Origin: Auanema rhodensis
Taxonomy: Eukaryota > Nematoda > Chromadorea > Rhabditida > Rhabditidae
Length of the DNA: 64,000 bases
Reading direction: 5' to 3'
Assembly: GCA_964057225.1 (NCBI GenBank)
Contig: OZ059898.1
Location: 4,650,001 to 4,714,000 of the forward strand
Both the position numbers and the translations under genes were made by a program. Below are positions 27,173 to 40,685 of the stretch, one piece after another. The notes beneath the pieces are model-generated. The model saw only the letters and a list, made by a program, of their open reading frames with translations. It did not search any database and was not told the origin of the DNA. Position 1 is the first letter of the stretch; every line of letters begins with the position of its first letter.

Positions 27173-28643
27173 TTAAACATAATTAAGAATTCGTAAAACA
27201 GAAATAACTAAAAATAATAAAAAAAAAGATATATTAGTAGATGTAATGGTAACAATTTTGCTCCAGCTAAGGAAACATAACACTTGTGTTCTTGAGAGAA
27301 AAGTAAAATAACTTATCTACAAAAAAAGAAAATAAATTTTCGATTATTTTATGTTAATCTTACCAGAATTGAAGAATTATTAACAATGCATTGTAAATCA
27401 AAAAAACGGAGACTGTTCTTCTGTAATGAGAATATCTGAAAAAACACAGATAATCGGACGTACTCTAATTTTTCTTTTACTAAGTTGTTCACAATAACAC
27501 TTGCAATTATTAGTGCTATGGTAGTCAATAGAAAAGTGATTATAAGAATTAAAAACTCGAAATCGTTCAAATATATGCCTAGCATTAGAAGGTAAGATGC
27601 TCCTAATGTTAATATAAAAATAGGAATACTTTGCATTTGTTCTGTAAGAATCAAGCATCTGTCTATTCTCTATAATGTGTCATATTATTGAGAAATATAA
27701 AACATTGTTATACTTGTAATTGAAATACTATAATTTCCTGTAACGGTCCTCCAGTAAATGTTTGAATTCGTTTACTAATTGAAGATAAAGACGACGCTAA
27801 CTGTAGAAGTATGAGAAGAAACAGTGAAATGTTTAAATATAATTTGATATTAGTGATCAGAAGTAACGTAGTATGAAATATTGAAAATCCAAGTTTGTCC
27901 TCGGGGAAGAACATCAGCTTACTAACGGACGAGAATATAGCAAAACATAAAAAAGTAAATACAAGAGCATTACTGATAACTCTGAAAACTAGAATATTGT
28001 TTCTTTTTTCTTGTTCAACCTACTGATTTTGTTTTACAGCGGAAGGCTCTTTATTTATTTGATATGGATCTATCAAAACTTGCTCAATAACTTTTCCTCG
28101 AATGAAGATAATAAACAGGGAAGACGTGAGGGAAACAAGAGAAATAAAGAATATGAAGTTATCAATAGATTCTGAAGTATTGCTGATTGTAACACGTTGA
28201 GGGACATAGAGTAACATTAAACATGTTGGAGCTAAACAAAAAAAATAAAAATAATATTTGTATAGAACTTCAACCTATAATACTTATTGCGAAAACAATC
28301 CAAAATATAGTGTTAGTTTTTTTCCATCTAATAACACAACTGATTTGTAAAATAATATGATATAATATTTTCTTATCTACCTGTAAAAATAGATATATTA
28401 CTATATATATCTTTATGAGCGATATCTTACAATGTTTTTTTGACGATTAACTACACGTGTAGTAGGATTGACAGTAGATTTCGACATAATTGAAATAAAA
28501 ATCTTACAAGAGCTAATATATTTGAAGACAGCCAGAGTAACTTTCGAATGGAACTCTTGGCAAATTGCTCCTGGCATAAAATGACCGGAAACGAAAGTTT
28601 TATAACGGAAAGGTTCCCCATAACCATAATTCCACTTCAATAA
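27173..28643 (-). CDS. gustatory-receptor-like 7TM protein (start uncertain)
   Basis: Seven exons (28643-28508, 28450-28431, 28380-28275, 28231-28024, 27981-27714, 27669-27364, 27316-27173) give about 395 codons with consistent phases. Seven hydrophobic segments follow a hydrophilic N-terminal part of about 75 residues: IFWIVFAISIIAPTCLMLLY, FIFFISLVSLTSSLFIIFI, LVFTFLCFAIFSSV, TLLLITNIKLYLNISLFLLI, SIPIFILTLGASYLLMLGIY, EFLILIITFLLTTIALIIAS and SFFLLFLVISVLRIL. Layout, length and the long charged loop before TM5 resemble the invertebrate gustatory receptor/LITE-1 class. The family call is inference. The first exon has no clear in-frame ATG at its 5' end, so an upstream exon is probably missing. 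A 45-nt in-frame intron is possible at 27436-27480. Confidence 0.6.
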
Positions 28644-29076
28644 CTATGAAATTTATCGATTCATTCAAGTTGCTTTGAACTATAAAGCTAAGCTAAAATA
28701 TAAATGATAATCATAGTATATTAAACTCGGACTCATCTTATTTTACTAAATTTTTTGGTTCGTTACAACTAACTTCACGAAATTTTGATGTAGTCTTTTT
28801 AAAATTCTTCATTTGAAAAAAACTACTCCCTAGATATCACATTACATATTCTATATTTGCTATACTTCGCTCAAGCTGAATGCTATGGCTGGTACTGTAA
28901 CCGTTTACTAATAACAGTACGTATGTACGCGGTTTACAGTACGTTGTATTTTAATACTGGCGGGAAGCTAAAAGTTTCATATTAATGACATAATAAATTC
29001 TATTTGTTCTTCCTATTTTGAGAATAAATTATCTTATGGCGTATATCTAAATTAAAAGCAATTGTAGATAGTTTGG
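28644..29076. promoter_or_regulatory. divergent intergenic region with inverted repeat
   Basis: The spacer separates the receptor-like gene (-) and BRC-2 (+). An imperfect inverted repeat lies at about 28892-28953: GTACTGTAACCG faces CGGTTTACAGTAC, with further GTAC repeats between. No supported exon was seen, although the missing receptor start exon may lie at its left edge. Confidence 0.4.
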
Positions 29077-30838
29077 ATGGAACCAAACGAGTTGACTGGG
29101 TTTCAAACCGCTGGTAAGCATGAACCCATAACCGTATCACGACAAGCACTTTCTAATGCTAAAAGAAAATTAGAATACGATTCTTTCGATGAAGATGATA
29201 GTTCTTCAAGGTATTTAATGTCAAAATCAATGATCAATGAGTAAAAGTTGTGCTTAAGTGATTCATTGCCGAAGCGTAAACCTTTATCGACTCAGCCTGA
29301 AGTAAATCAAAATAATTCCAGCTCCATGTCAGTCAAATAGTGGATATTGTGTGAATTTTGTGTTTTTAGAAAGCCTGATTTATACAAACTGCAAAGTCAA
29401 GCATCTACATCAACGCAAAATAATTTTTCTGGTTTTTCCACAGCGTCTAATAACCCTATATATGTAGATCCGGAAAGTTTACAGAAGGTTCTAATGTGCT
29501 TATTCTAGCATTATACATGTAATGTTTAGGCTAGGAATAAGTTTTGTCCCGATGAAATGGATGAAGATTGGGAAAATTTAACACAGCAGATAACGTTAGC
29601 ATTAAAATTTTAAACTACTTTTCGTAATGTTTTGATAATTTTGTTCAGAAATTCTACATCAACGAAGCAGACTCAGCAAATAAGTACTCCTCTAATGAAT
29701 CTTCAAACAGTTAATTTTCCTGAATCACCAGTGGCTAGGTGAGAATAAATTCTATGTTGTTTTTATTAGCAGCTTGTAGTGTATCACAAAATTATGGAAA
29801 ACAAGGTTTAACAAAAAACTCCAAGAAAGGATTCGTATCTCCCTTAAATAAAAACTCCCCTAGTAGTTTTTCGTCACCTTTACTTAAGAAGTTTGTTATC
29901 GCATAAGATAGTAATAAAATACTCGTTTAGTTCACCATTAACATCTATAAGCAATCCTAATCCAGCAAAGCGGAGATTTTCAGCTCCTTTCCGAGCTCCA
30001 ACGTTTCTGACTTCTTCTGATAATTCGAATTGTAAAGAACTAAGTTGGCTGAGAAGTTAACGTATGTTTAATTATTGTTTATTTGCTTTAGTGTCTCCGC
30101 GGATTACTGATATAAAGAAAGATGAAACAGTTTTCACCCCCAAGTCTATTCCAACTATTTCAAGTATTCATCTTTTCACCTTCGAAGTCACTTTTTTACT
30201 TTCAGATAACGTAAGTGTTAGTATTACAAAATCTGAAAGTTTGAAAAAACAAACGGCAGAAAGTTCTTCTGAACGTCCTTTAGTTGTAGAACTCTGTGAT
30301 CTTGCTCAGTATGCTCATCGGAAAATAGGTTTTATTTTTCAAACTACCTAAACTATTATTCCTACTAGACTTACAAGGAACTATTATTTGCATTCGGATA
30401 AGAAGGAGAAGCTCTCCTTTATTTTTTGAATTGGAAGATGATTGGGAGAATACTGTGAGATGTGAAGTTTTCACTAAAAATGAAGAGGAATTTATATCTA
30501 AAATGAAACTAGGGGTCACTGTAACAATAAAGGGAGTATTCGTCAAAAATGTCAATGGTTTGTCTTTTAAGATTTTTTTTGTTTATGAATATTTATTAAG
30601 AAAATATATCGTTAGTTGTGAATGATGGTTCCATTTTAAGTTATGTATAAAGTAATTAACCGGTATGATCAAATAATTTTATATTCACTCTTAATCTAAT
30701 TTTATAGTTTAGACTCGATTGCGTGTGGGTAATCCAGTTTCTATACATATTGTTTATAATGAAAAGAATAGTCTACTGTTGAATACTCTTAGTTACCCAA
30801 AGGCACTATTTTGTACGATTTCACTTTTTTTATACTGA
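29077..30838 (+). CDS. brc-2: BRCA2 homologue with one BRC motif and an OB-fold (BRC-2)
   Basis: Eleven exons (29077-29210, 29259-29327, 29370-29487, 29530-29594, 29649-29738, 29780-29890, 29931-30055, 30092-30328, 30369-30557, 30601-30644, 30713-30838) give 435 residues. At the N-terminus GFQTAGKHEPITVSRQALS (8-26) matches a BRC repeat, with the RAD51-binding FxxA at 9-12 and an acidic SFDEDD downstream in the position of the second BRC motif. The middle is Ser/Pro/Gln-rich and disordered. The C-terminal ~170 residues look like an OB-fold (LQGTIICIRIRRR, VRCEVFTKNEEEF, VTVTIKGVFVKN, LVVNDGSILSY). C. elegans BRC-2 has the same plan, a single BRC motif and one OB-fold in about 400 residues. 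It would load RAD-51 on single-stranded DNA in homologous recombination. Confidence 0.75.
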
Positions 30839-31319
30839 TTTGTTCTCGGTTTATCGTGACTGAGGTTTTTAATTTATTTCTTTTTTTTTCTGACTTCAAT
30901 TACAAGTCGAACTTATAAACTGTGTTATTTTTATTTGTTACATAATTTTTACTGAAGAACAGTTTTTATTTAATCTTCTACCAATTGAATATCAGTGCAA
31001 GCAATAGTCTTTATAAATTTTCGAATAAAGAAACTAATATATTTTTCTTATTAGCACATAAGCACGTTTCCAACATAGATTTTGTAAGAAATCTGTTATA
31101 ATTGGCAAATTTATATATATATATATATATAGTATCTTTTGGCACTTAAGATTTAGGAAGAGTCAAAGAAAAGGTGCTTGGTATCGAGCTGGCGCATATA
31201 TAGTGGGCGCGTCATTGGTGTCGGTTGTATTTTTCCTTCGCTGTGCAATCAGTTTTTCTTATTTTTAAAGACTATAAGTTTCAACCACATTTATTATAGA
31301 CCTTTCACTCTATTTCAAG
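30839..31319. promoter_or_regulatory. BRC-2 3' flank and NMT promoter
   Basis: The left part is AT-rich 3' flank with an (AT)n run at 31111-31131. The part at 31150-31260 holds a GC-richer patch (around GGCGCATATATAGTGGGCGCG) that looks like a promoter. A TTATAG acceptor ends about 20 bp ahead of the NMT start. Confidence 0.45.
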
Positions 31320-33253
31320 ATGTCACATGGACATTCGCATAATGGAGAAGACTGTCATGGACATTCTCATGGTGCTGGATCGTCGGAAGACCCTAAAGTG
31401 ATATCTTTGAAACAAGTGAGCTAGATATTTTCATTATATATTAAATTGGTTTGTCTCAGGCTATGGCTCTCCAACAGCTATCTAAGCAGTTAGGAGACTT
31501 CGAAGTGGAAGAATCAATAAATAAAAATTTTGTGTTTTGGGATACTCAACCCGTTCCTAAATTGGGTATGTAACTATATATCATTTTGTTGTGAAAATCG
31601 ATCACGTTTTTTGAATATTCTGATCTAAACAAATTATTATTCCCAATAAAAACTATATGTTGAATTTTTGGAGTTAACTAAATTTTCGAAATTTTCTTCT
31701 GATTGTTAAATAGCAAACTGCATTTAAATATTACAGATGAGTTAGTTGGTGATGATGTTAATACTTTCATTGAACCTAATCTTCCACTTGATAAGGTAAC
31801 TTTCGTATATTGAATTGTTTTTTTATTTGAATTTATGCAGATTAGACAGGAGCCATACTCACTTCCCGACTCTTTCATGTGGAGTGATGTAGATTTGAAT
31901 GACGAAGTTGAGCTCAAGGTAGGTGGTCGAATAGAAATGAAAATAAATAATATAAATAACTTTTGTGTTATAGGAACTGTACACTTTGCTCACTGAGAAT
32001 TATGTGGAAGATGACGACAATATGTTTAGATTTGATTATTCAGCTGAATTTCTCAAATGGTAAGTACGTTGTAATAATACATATATTAATTTACTTATTT
32101 AGGGCTCTTCAAATTCCTGGTTGGTTGAAGCAATGGCACTGTGGTGTTCGTGCTAAGCAAAGTGGCAAACTTCTTGCTTTTATTGGAGCTGTTCCTCAGA
32201 AAATTCGTGTTCACCAGAAAGAAGTAAAAATGGTTGAGATCAATTTCTTATGCGTTCATAAGAAATTAAGGTATACATGTTTAATGTTTAATTTTATTAT
32301 TTAAAATTCTATTAAGATCAAAACGTGTAGCTCCGGTGCTTATTCGTGAAATCACCAGACGTGTGAATCAACAGGGTATTTTCCAAGCTGCTTATACCGC
32401 AGGAATTGTAATTCCTAAGCCAGTTGCCATTTGCCGGTTAGAATAAAATAATGTCCTCATTTTATTCTTTAATTTGCAGGTATTGGCATAGATCTTTGAA
32501 CCCTAAAAAGCTCATAGAAGTGAAGTTCTCTCATTTGTCTGCCAAAATGACTTTAGCTCGTACCATCAAGTTGTTCAAACTTCCCGAGGTTATTATATAA
32601 CGATCTAATAATCTTAATTACATATTTAGGAGCCAGCAACGGCAGGATTGAGGCCTATGGAGAAGAAAGACGTAGCTTCTGCTTTCAAGCTTTTGAATGG
32701 ATATCTAACTCGTTTTGATTTGGCTCCTTCTTTCAACTACGAAGAATTTGAATATCTTTTCACACCCAGAAAGGATGTTTGCTATACTTTTGTTGTCGAG
32801 GTGATCTATTTTTTATATATATTAAGACTGTGGTCTTTTTAGAATAAGGGAAACGTTACTGATTTGATCTCTTTCTATTCATTGCCATCTACTGTTATGC
32901 ATCATCCTGTTCACAAGTCTATTCGTGCTGCATATTCTTACTATAATGTGGCCGGATCTGTTCCTTTCAAGCAATTAATGAATGATGCTTTGATTCTTGC
33001 ACGCAAGGTATTTCTATTGAAGTTCTTGAAATACTTCTTCTGTTTCAGTATGACTTCGATGTTTTCAATGCTCTGAATCTTATGGACAATCAGGATATTT
33101 TGGAAGAGCTGAAGGTGAATATATTTTCTTGTATTGATAATTTGAAATATTTAATTTAAGTTCGGAATCGGAGATGGTAATCTTCAGTATTATTTATACA
33201 ACTGGAAGTGCCCAAGTATGCCTTCTAAGAATGTTGGTCTCGTCCTTCAATAA
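31320..33253 (+). CDS. nmt-1: glycylpeptide N-tetradecanoyltransferase (N-myristoyltransferase)
   Basis: Twelve exons (31320-31415, 31460-31565, 31737-31795, 31841-31918, 31974-32059, 32103-32270, 32317-32436, 32480-32588, 32630-32800, 32843-33007, 33049-33114, 33161-33253) give 438 residues. NMT joins myristate from myristoyl-CoA to N-terminal glycines of client proteins. Signatures are present in order: [30 protein letters not shown], the NMT signature [43 protein letters not shown], and the C-terminal catalytic [14 protein letters not shown] followed by LVLQ. The N-terminus is His/Gly-rich ([18 protein letters not shown]), a possible metal-binding or ribosome-targeting tail. Nothing looks broken. 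Confidence 0.98.
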
Positions 33254-36200
33254 ATCAAAGGTATGGTATGGTATTAATTAATAATTATTGTTATCCGTTA
33301 TTTGAAAAAAATTGAGTGCGCTTAGGTAGTAGAATAGTATGTAGCTCTCTGTATTCAATTCATTGTTATGTGCATCAACCGTTATGTAACTTTCCAAGCC
33401 TATATTTCTGTGTTTGTTCTTATCCTTTTTGTTTTTTTTCAATAAAATGATCTTAAATTTTTGTTGTTGAGACATAATCTTTTTCTATCCTAATAGAATA
33501 TATTCTTATATATCTATATCGTATTGGGGTAAAGCAAAAAAGGATAGAATAACATGAAGAAGCATATTTCAAAAGTGTGCATTAATTTGAATATCTTTAT
33601 ATTCTCAGTAAGATGGAGATTTGAAAAAAAACATTAAAAGTAGAATTTGTATCTTTTAACTTGTTGAAGATTCTCGTGTTTATAAAAAAAGGTGTGCTCT
33701 AATAATTTTTATTAGAACTTATCATGAGGTTGGGGCACCAAAAGTTTTCTTTAAAGATTTCTTAAAATATTTACTATTTGTGATAATGCTGTTTAAATTA
33801 TATCTAGATGTCGTACTAAGACATTTTAATAGGATTGATGGACAAGGTCTAATGTTGAGAAGGTATTACTTATTTATTTTGAGCCTTTTCGTCTAAAGTT
33901 TCTTTTCCTCGTTTTCCACATTAGACCGACTCTGAGGGTGCGTCGAATCGATCGAGCCGTCTGGTGGTTGTTTTGAGGAAATAAACGTCTATTGCTAGCA
34001 CGTGAAGCTTTCATAGACACATAGTAGAAGCATAAACTGTTTCACTTAAAAGACGGGAGCTGAGTAAGGTTCTCGTTTTTCAAACCTGTTATCATTTTCG
34101 ATTAATTTCATGCTTTATTCGAGTAACCTTTTTTTAAGTTCAACTATGAAAAAGAAAGAAGATATATTTTGAAAAATTTGAGTTCCTTATAAGGCGATTA
34201 AACCTTAACCATATTGGCCTAACTTTTTCTGTTTTGTGCTATTGTAGTATAGTTAGTAAAATTCGTCATTTCTAAAGCATGCTTCAGATTTGGATTTGGC
34301 TATAACGAATTTTATTTCTTAGTGCTTTATTTCAAAGAATAATTTTCATGTTAATTGTTGTATTTATGTCACACTTCTTATAACATATTTTTCATTTAAG
34401 GTTAATCGGTGTTAGAAACACATCATAATTTAAGAAAAAAAAACAAGTTAGGCTTTTATTTGTTAGAAAAACTTCAAACGAAATGACAAAAACATATGTA
34501 AAAAGAAGAAGATTCTTTACATGTTTTTCGAAAATTCTTTGTCACTCTCATACCATCATCTACTACTAATGCTATTTTCCGCTATTGCTTCCTTTTTCGT
34601 CCAAATTCTCTACATTCATCTGATTTATTCCCTTTCTTTTCACTAATATTCATTATTTACAAATATATTCTATAAAATAAAGTAATCAAATTTATTGATC
34701 TGATTAATTGTTTTTTTTCCTATGTGGTTTTAAATGTTTCCGTCATTGATACCATAACAACTTTTGCATTAGTTACCTGTTTTCTTGAATCTCCTTTATT
34801 TTAACTTTACTTCATATTATTTCAAATGTTTTGGCTGGTTTCCAGTTTGTTCTCACCTTTTCAATACTTCACTTAAATTCTTTTCAAACATAATTTTGAA
34901 AACTTTTGTATCTTCTCAATTATTTCAGAAGTATGGCAAGAAATACATAAATTGCTATACAGCCTTAAAAATTACAATAAAAGGAAAAGCTTAGATAAAC
35001 TGTGTTGTCCTGCTATTTAGTTGGACAGAATAATATACATATATTTTTCTATTTTGGTATTTGAATAAGAGAATTTTTAAAAACTGTGATTTACAACCGC
35101 TTAGCACGTTCATTCAGCTCTAAATGAACCTAAATTAGTGTAAAATTGAAACCTACATTTTTCATTTGTATGTGTTGTTGATGTTTTTAGTCGTGTCATA
35201 TGTCTCAAATATTTTTTTCAATATGATAGTGTTATCTTACCTAAATATTTTGCATTTTGGCACCAAAATTAACATTTATAGAGATATTTTTCATTTTAAA
35301 CAATGTTTTATACATTTATTATATCTTTTAATATCTTAATGTATATTAACTACATACTCTTTATGTGTTTACTTAAAATCAAATAATTTATATCATATAA
35401 AATATGGGGACTGAAACTTCACAATTGGATAAATGTAGGGAAATAAAGTTAAGGTCATGATCATCATGGAACAATTTGAAAAAAAAAAGAAAATATATAG
35501 ATACATTTTTATATTTTTACTATTTTATTTCATAGAACTAACATTCACAAAATGGTGCTTTTATAAAATTGAAAACAATTTCAATTGATCAGAGCAATGA
35601 TACCATCAAAAACAAAAGTAGATTAAAGGATGGAAGACTAAATTTGTTATATTTATTTTTTAATATATAATACTTAGGAACAATTATGAATAGTTATGAA
35701 CTTAAGTGCGTATGCATAATAATTACCATGAACTTGTCTAATTCCAGTTTTTTTCACCTTTTTATTCAATTGTAACTATTTTATACTTCGATATTTGATC
35801 GATCTATGTATTACGCAAAATCCAAATACACACATCAGTTTTAACACTCATTCGTTCGATTTGGAATCAGTCTTTGAAAAGATGTTACATCTAGTGAACA
35901 ACGAATTGAAAATAAGTATTCATAATCGGTTCTCATCAATACCCACAGTTTGAGGTTGTTTTTCCTGTTATTATGATCTATCTCCAAGAGGCATTACCTT
36001 CTTTTTGCTATTTTTTGCGTTTGCGCTAATGCAAATCTAAAAGAAATTATTCTTAAAAACAACAACTTTTTTTTCTTAATATTGTATGTATTTTGAACAC
36101 TCTATTCGGATATTTTTAATTTATTATTATCAAAGTTTTTTTGAAAAAAAAAAAGAAATAGTCACTTCTTCGATACATTCAATTATTAAAGTTGTTTTTC

Positions 36201-36655
36201 TCTATAATTTTTTATTTTCATTGTTGCATTTAAACGAGAAAGGTCAAGTAAGAGGTATTGAGCAAGTTTTTGACAATCATTAGAATTCAAAAGAGACGGG
36301 GAGCTAAAAATTTTTTCTTTTGCAATAATCAACTATTTATTTAATTTAAATAAAATATTATAATATTATAAAAATCCTCAAAGATTATAGCCAACATAAT
36401 ATTATAATTACAGGAATCTCATTACTATATTTCAATTGTATCATTATAGAAATAATTTATTATGGTAAGCCAACCAAATTTGATTTACTAGCTCTATCTA
36501 AATGATAGAATTGTCTTCTCTTTGCATGAAAATTTGATATCATTGTAGTAATTGCTATATTAAAGAAAAAAATCTTTTTAGTTTTGGTGGTAGTGAAAGT
36601 ATTTCTAAAAATGTTTAACAAAATATTTCTTAGAAGATTATTACAACTTGAATAT

Positions 36656-36690
36656 ATACATACATATGTATGTATGTATGTATGTATATA
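36656..36690. repeat. (TATG)n microsatellite
   Basis: Repeated TATG/TGTA units read directly in non-coding DNA. Confidence 0.85.
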
Positions 36691-38393
36691 CATGTTTTTA
36701 TTTCTGTTTTTATATATTAAATAATACGTTTTCATACTTACCTCTTTGATTGCTGTCTGATGCACTTTTCAATGAAAAAGGGATTCCTAAATTCTACTAT
36801 ACTCAGTTCATTTCACTTATTTTGGTTGAAACCATTTCTAATATTAGGTTCTTCCAAATATACGTTTTTCTTTTTCTTTTTATGTTAACACTATACAAGG
36901 TTTCCAGACTCATAATACTACTACTACTACTACAATTCTCTTTGTTTTTTCATCTTGTTCTCTTTGATTTCCTCTATTTCTTCTTGTGCTTTTCCTATTC
37001 TTGCTACTCGCTTCTATCATTTTTTCCATGAAATATAGAGCAACAAGAGTAGAGGATATATGTATTAGAATGAATACATAAGACATATTCCATTTCATAA
37101 TTTCAAACATCATATTTAGAGATTCATGATGTACTTTTTATATTTTTCTTTACCCTTCAATACTTGTACTAGTTTTCATTCACATTGTATTTTCTTTTAG
37201 TTTTCTCAAAGATATCATATCTTCGTAGATACATATATCTATATTTACATTCTTCGTCTTCAAAAATCTTTACCATTCGTTTATATTTTCCATCATGCTT
37301 GTCTCATTTGTGTTCTTTTTCTTTTCGAACGACTGAATCTAGCAAATATAGAAAATAAGCCCATCAGAATGGGAAAAAAGTATGAAGAAGAAATTGGGTT
37401 GTACATTAGAAGCGATGTTGGCCTTGTTGCCGTGCAATGTCTGAAACATCGACCACGACGACACCGTCCTGCTTCAATCTGCACGGTGTTACTAAGTCAT
37501 ATGATCGAGAGAGAAAGAGATGGAAAGGAAAAATATATAGAGAGAATACGAGAGCATAACGTTTGAAAGTAAAGATGATGATTGTATAGGTAAATATTGA
37601 AAAAATAGGATTTTCTGCCATTTTTAGCAAAGTTACTGTAAAGAAAACAAACGAAAAAACAAACAAAATACTATTTTCAGAGAATTTGAATCGTTTTTGC
37701 TTTATTTTCTGTGGAAATTTTTTCCATTATTTTGAAAAGTATGTTAAATGTTTGCAAAAATATTATTTAGCAGTAAGAACAGTACATCCGTCCTGATGAT
37801 CATAATAGTTGTTTAAACATTTATTATTCATTACAGCCGTTTGCGTATCATCATTTAAACATATTGGTATGTATGTTAGCTGATTAATGAAATCAGATTG
37901 TACCTATGTAGATTACAATTTCTAATTTAATAGCTAATGATAGAAGGAAGAATACTTAATAGATAAGAAAAAGAAATGGAGTGACAAGATAGATGCCGAA
38001 GTGAAATATAAATGAAAGGTTGTTGAGAGTCTATAAGATTTATGAGATCGATGAATACGCTCATTCTTTATCCTCCTTCTTCGCTTAGCTTTTCACTAGT
38101 AAAACGAACAGATACGCCGGCAACAATTTTTTGAAAGAAAGAAAAATCGAATTTCGAACGAGTTACAAAACAGATGAGCAACTCTCTAAGTTTCAACATG
38201 TAATATTAAAGTTTTTGTGAAAATTTGTATTACTGAATCGTACTAATTTTGTTAGAAGTAGTAATTTATTTATTATTCTTCATGTTTCTGTTCACCTAGT
38301 CGATTTCTTCTTTTTACTCATTTTTCTGATACCATCGTCGTTTTCTCCTGAATTATGTTCACAAAATGTCTTAACTAAAAGTCATATGACGAC

Positions 38394-38408
38394 TGACGTC
38401 ATCACGTG
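38394..38408. promoter_or_regulatory. CRE (TGACGTCA) adjoining E-box (CACGTG)
   Basis: A perfect palindromic CRE at 38394-38401 and a perfect CACGTG at 38403-38408 sit one base apart, about 3.2 kb upstream of the first AMPK gamma exon. The motifs are real. Their use as bZIP and bHLH binding sites is inference. Confidence 0.4.
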
Positions 38409-40620
38409 AGCTCCCTAAACAGCAGTTGATCTAGTTGAACATTTGGCTATCATACAGATGTTGCTTAAAAAGCCAAAAATTACGATCAGTCATTTACAAA
38501 CTGAAGTTCCCTAAGAATAAAAACTGAAAAAAAAAACGTTTATGAAAGAGAAAGTAAGCATGTGTACGTGAGATATATGTACATGTAATTGGTCAAAATG
38601 TTTTAGAAAAAGATAATAAAAATGTAATTTCTTAGACTTTAAGACCAAAATGATTAGCATAGCAATTGATTTTCGAATGTAAGTATTGATAATTGGATAT
38701 TAATTTAAAATTTGTATTCTTATATATGAATGTGTGTTTAAGTAGAATCTGATTAAGAATATAAAAGAAGAAGAATGAGTTATATGCTAGGGTTAGTATA
38801 GTCGAAAAGGATTAAGCATAGAGTAATGAATATTGAGAGAGAATGTAAAAGGAAAAGGAAGTTCATATGAGAAAACACAAAATATGTTGAAGGAGAGAGC
38901 ATAAATCTGCCAATGACCTTAGATCTCAAATATGGCTAGTGGTCTCTTCTTTTAGTCGATTGTGATCATTTTTTTCTCCATTCGTCACTTAAAGCAATTT
39001 CTATTTTTCATCTGTCGTTTCTCGTTTGTTCTCTCTTATGCTTACATACTCTCACCTTCTCATAATATTTCTCTATTTTTGTAGTCTTTCTTCTCGTCTT
39101 TATTTCATCCAAAAGCATGCTCTCTTCTGCTAACTATTTTTATTCCACTAGTCTCTTGTCCCTCCCCCGTAGTGGCAGCCTCTCTCAATGTCATCTAAGT
39201 CAGAGGCAATGAGCTTAGCTCAAAAAGGCTGTTTCGTCTTCAGTCTCTGACCAGAATTAGAACCTGCTTAACCAATTTGCACATGATCGTGGTTCTAGAT
39301 CTTTACAAACACATGTATTACCAAGCACATCTCTATGTTCGGGCAAGCATGCTCACATACACATCATCATTTTAACAATAAAATTAACTACTAATTATTG
39401 CTTCAAAATTATTTGTTCAAATTATTCGAATTTAATTTTAAAAAAAATATAAGATGACGCTTTCAATTGAAAAATGTCGTTGTGTTTGTCATCATATACA
39501 TTATTATTATTATTATTTATATGTAACTTTTTCTTTTTTGACAAGCTAAATTGAAGATTACGAAAAAAGTGACAAAAAAAATATTTTGTTGGAATAATAC
39601 GAGAAAGTGCTGTCATTTTTCTTCTTAGTTTGTACTTCATTGACTATCTATGACAGAAATCTTTTATTTTCTTCTGAATTTTATCTGGAAATAAGACATC
39701 TTTTGCCAATTTTGTTATATTTTTATCATGATTTCTTTGTTTTTTTTGTTTTTAACAAATTGGAAACATCTGACTTCCTGTCTTCTCCTTTATTTTGCTT
39801 GCCACTTCTATAGTCATACCAATGTGATTAGAAAATCATGAAACTGTAAAGACGTTATTAGCATGGCGGTGCTAGGAGTATCAAAGATCGGAATATATGC
39901 TCGACCAGCAATGGCATGATACTTCATTTATAACCATTGTCACGAGATTCTCTCGATCTCTATCTCTCTCTCCATGTCTATCTTTCTCTATCTCTCCCCT
40001 GTTTTTCTCTCTTTCTTTTCTTTTTTTATGTTCTATTTCTTTATCCTAACTATTTTATGTGAGCAACTCATTTAATACATGAAATCAATTCAATTTTGCT
40101 TAGTGGTCAATTTTGATATAATAAGAATAAAATTAACTCTTCCAGCATTAGTTCTCTCTCTCGTTTCAAAAATAGTTGAAGAACTATTGAAGCTTCAGAG
40201 TATACAACATAGTTTTATTCAATATTTCAAATTTTCATATGATAGTAATGAATTTAATTTAATTTTAAATATTCAATTTGTTACAGTTTTATACAAACGA
40301 TGAATAATCTATCGGTAACCTCATGTATGATTTTGTTGAATCATAAAAATATATTAAAATCAACGATTAAACATAGATTCAATATACATATACACCTATA
40401 TAGGCTGTGCTAATGCTAACAAATTGTAAAATTAATTTTTATTTTCGTATGAAAATACGATTGTTGGTTGAATCAGTTAGTTTATGTCCTCGAAAACAGT
40501 AACTGGACATTTTATGAAATTCAAATGTGTCTAACAGATTATTCTGTTTTCAAGGTTACTTCTACTTTTTAGGTTTTCCCTTTTCTATTTCTCTTTTGCA
40601 TCCTCCTTTCACTTACTCTC

Positions 40621-40624
40621 TTTT

Positions 40625-40685
<61 letters not shown>

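Noticed and set aside
33890..34030. A tRNA or other structured RNA in the GC-richer patch
   Set aside because: No A/B box pair or cloverleaf could be traced by eye.
37293..37666. Overlapping open frames on both strands in the gene desert
   Set aside because: They overlap in opposite directions over a GC-richer patch and show no conserved motif. A regulatory island is more likely.
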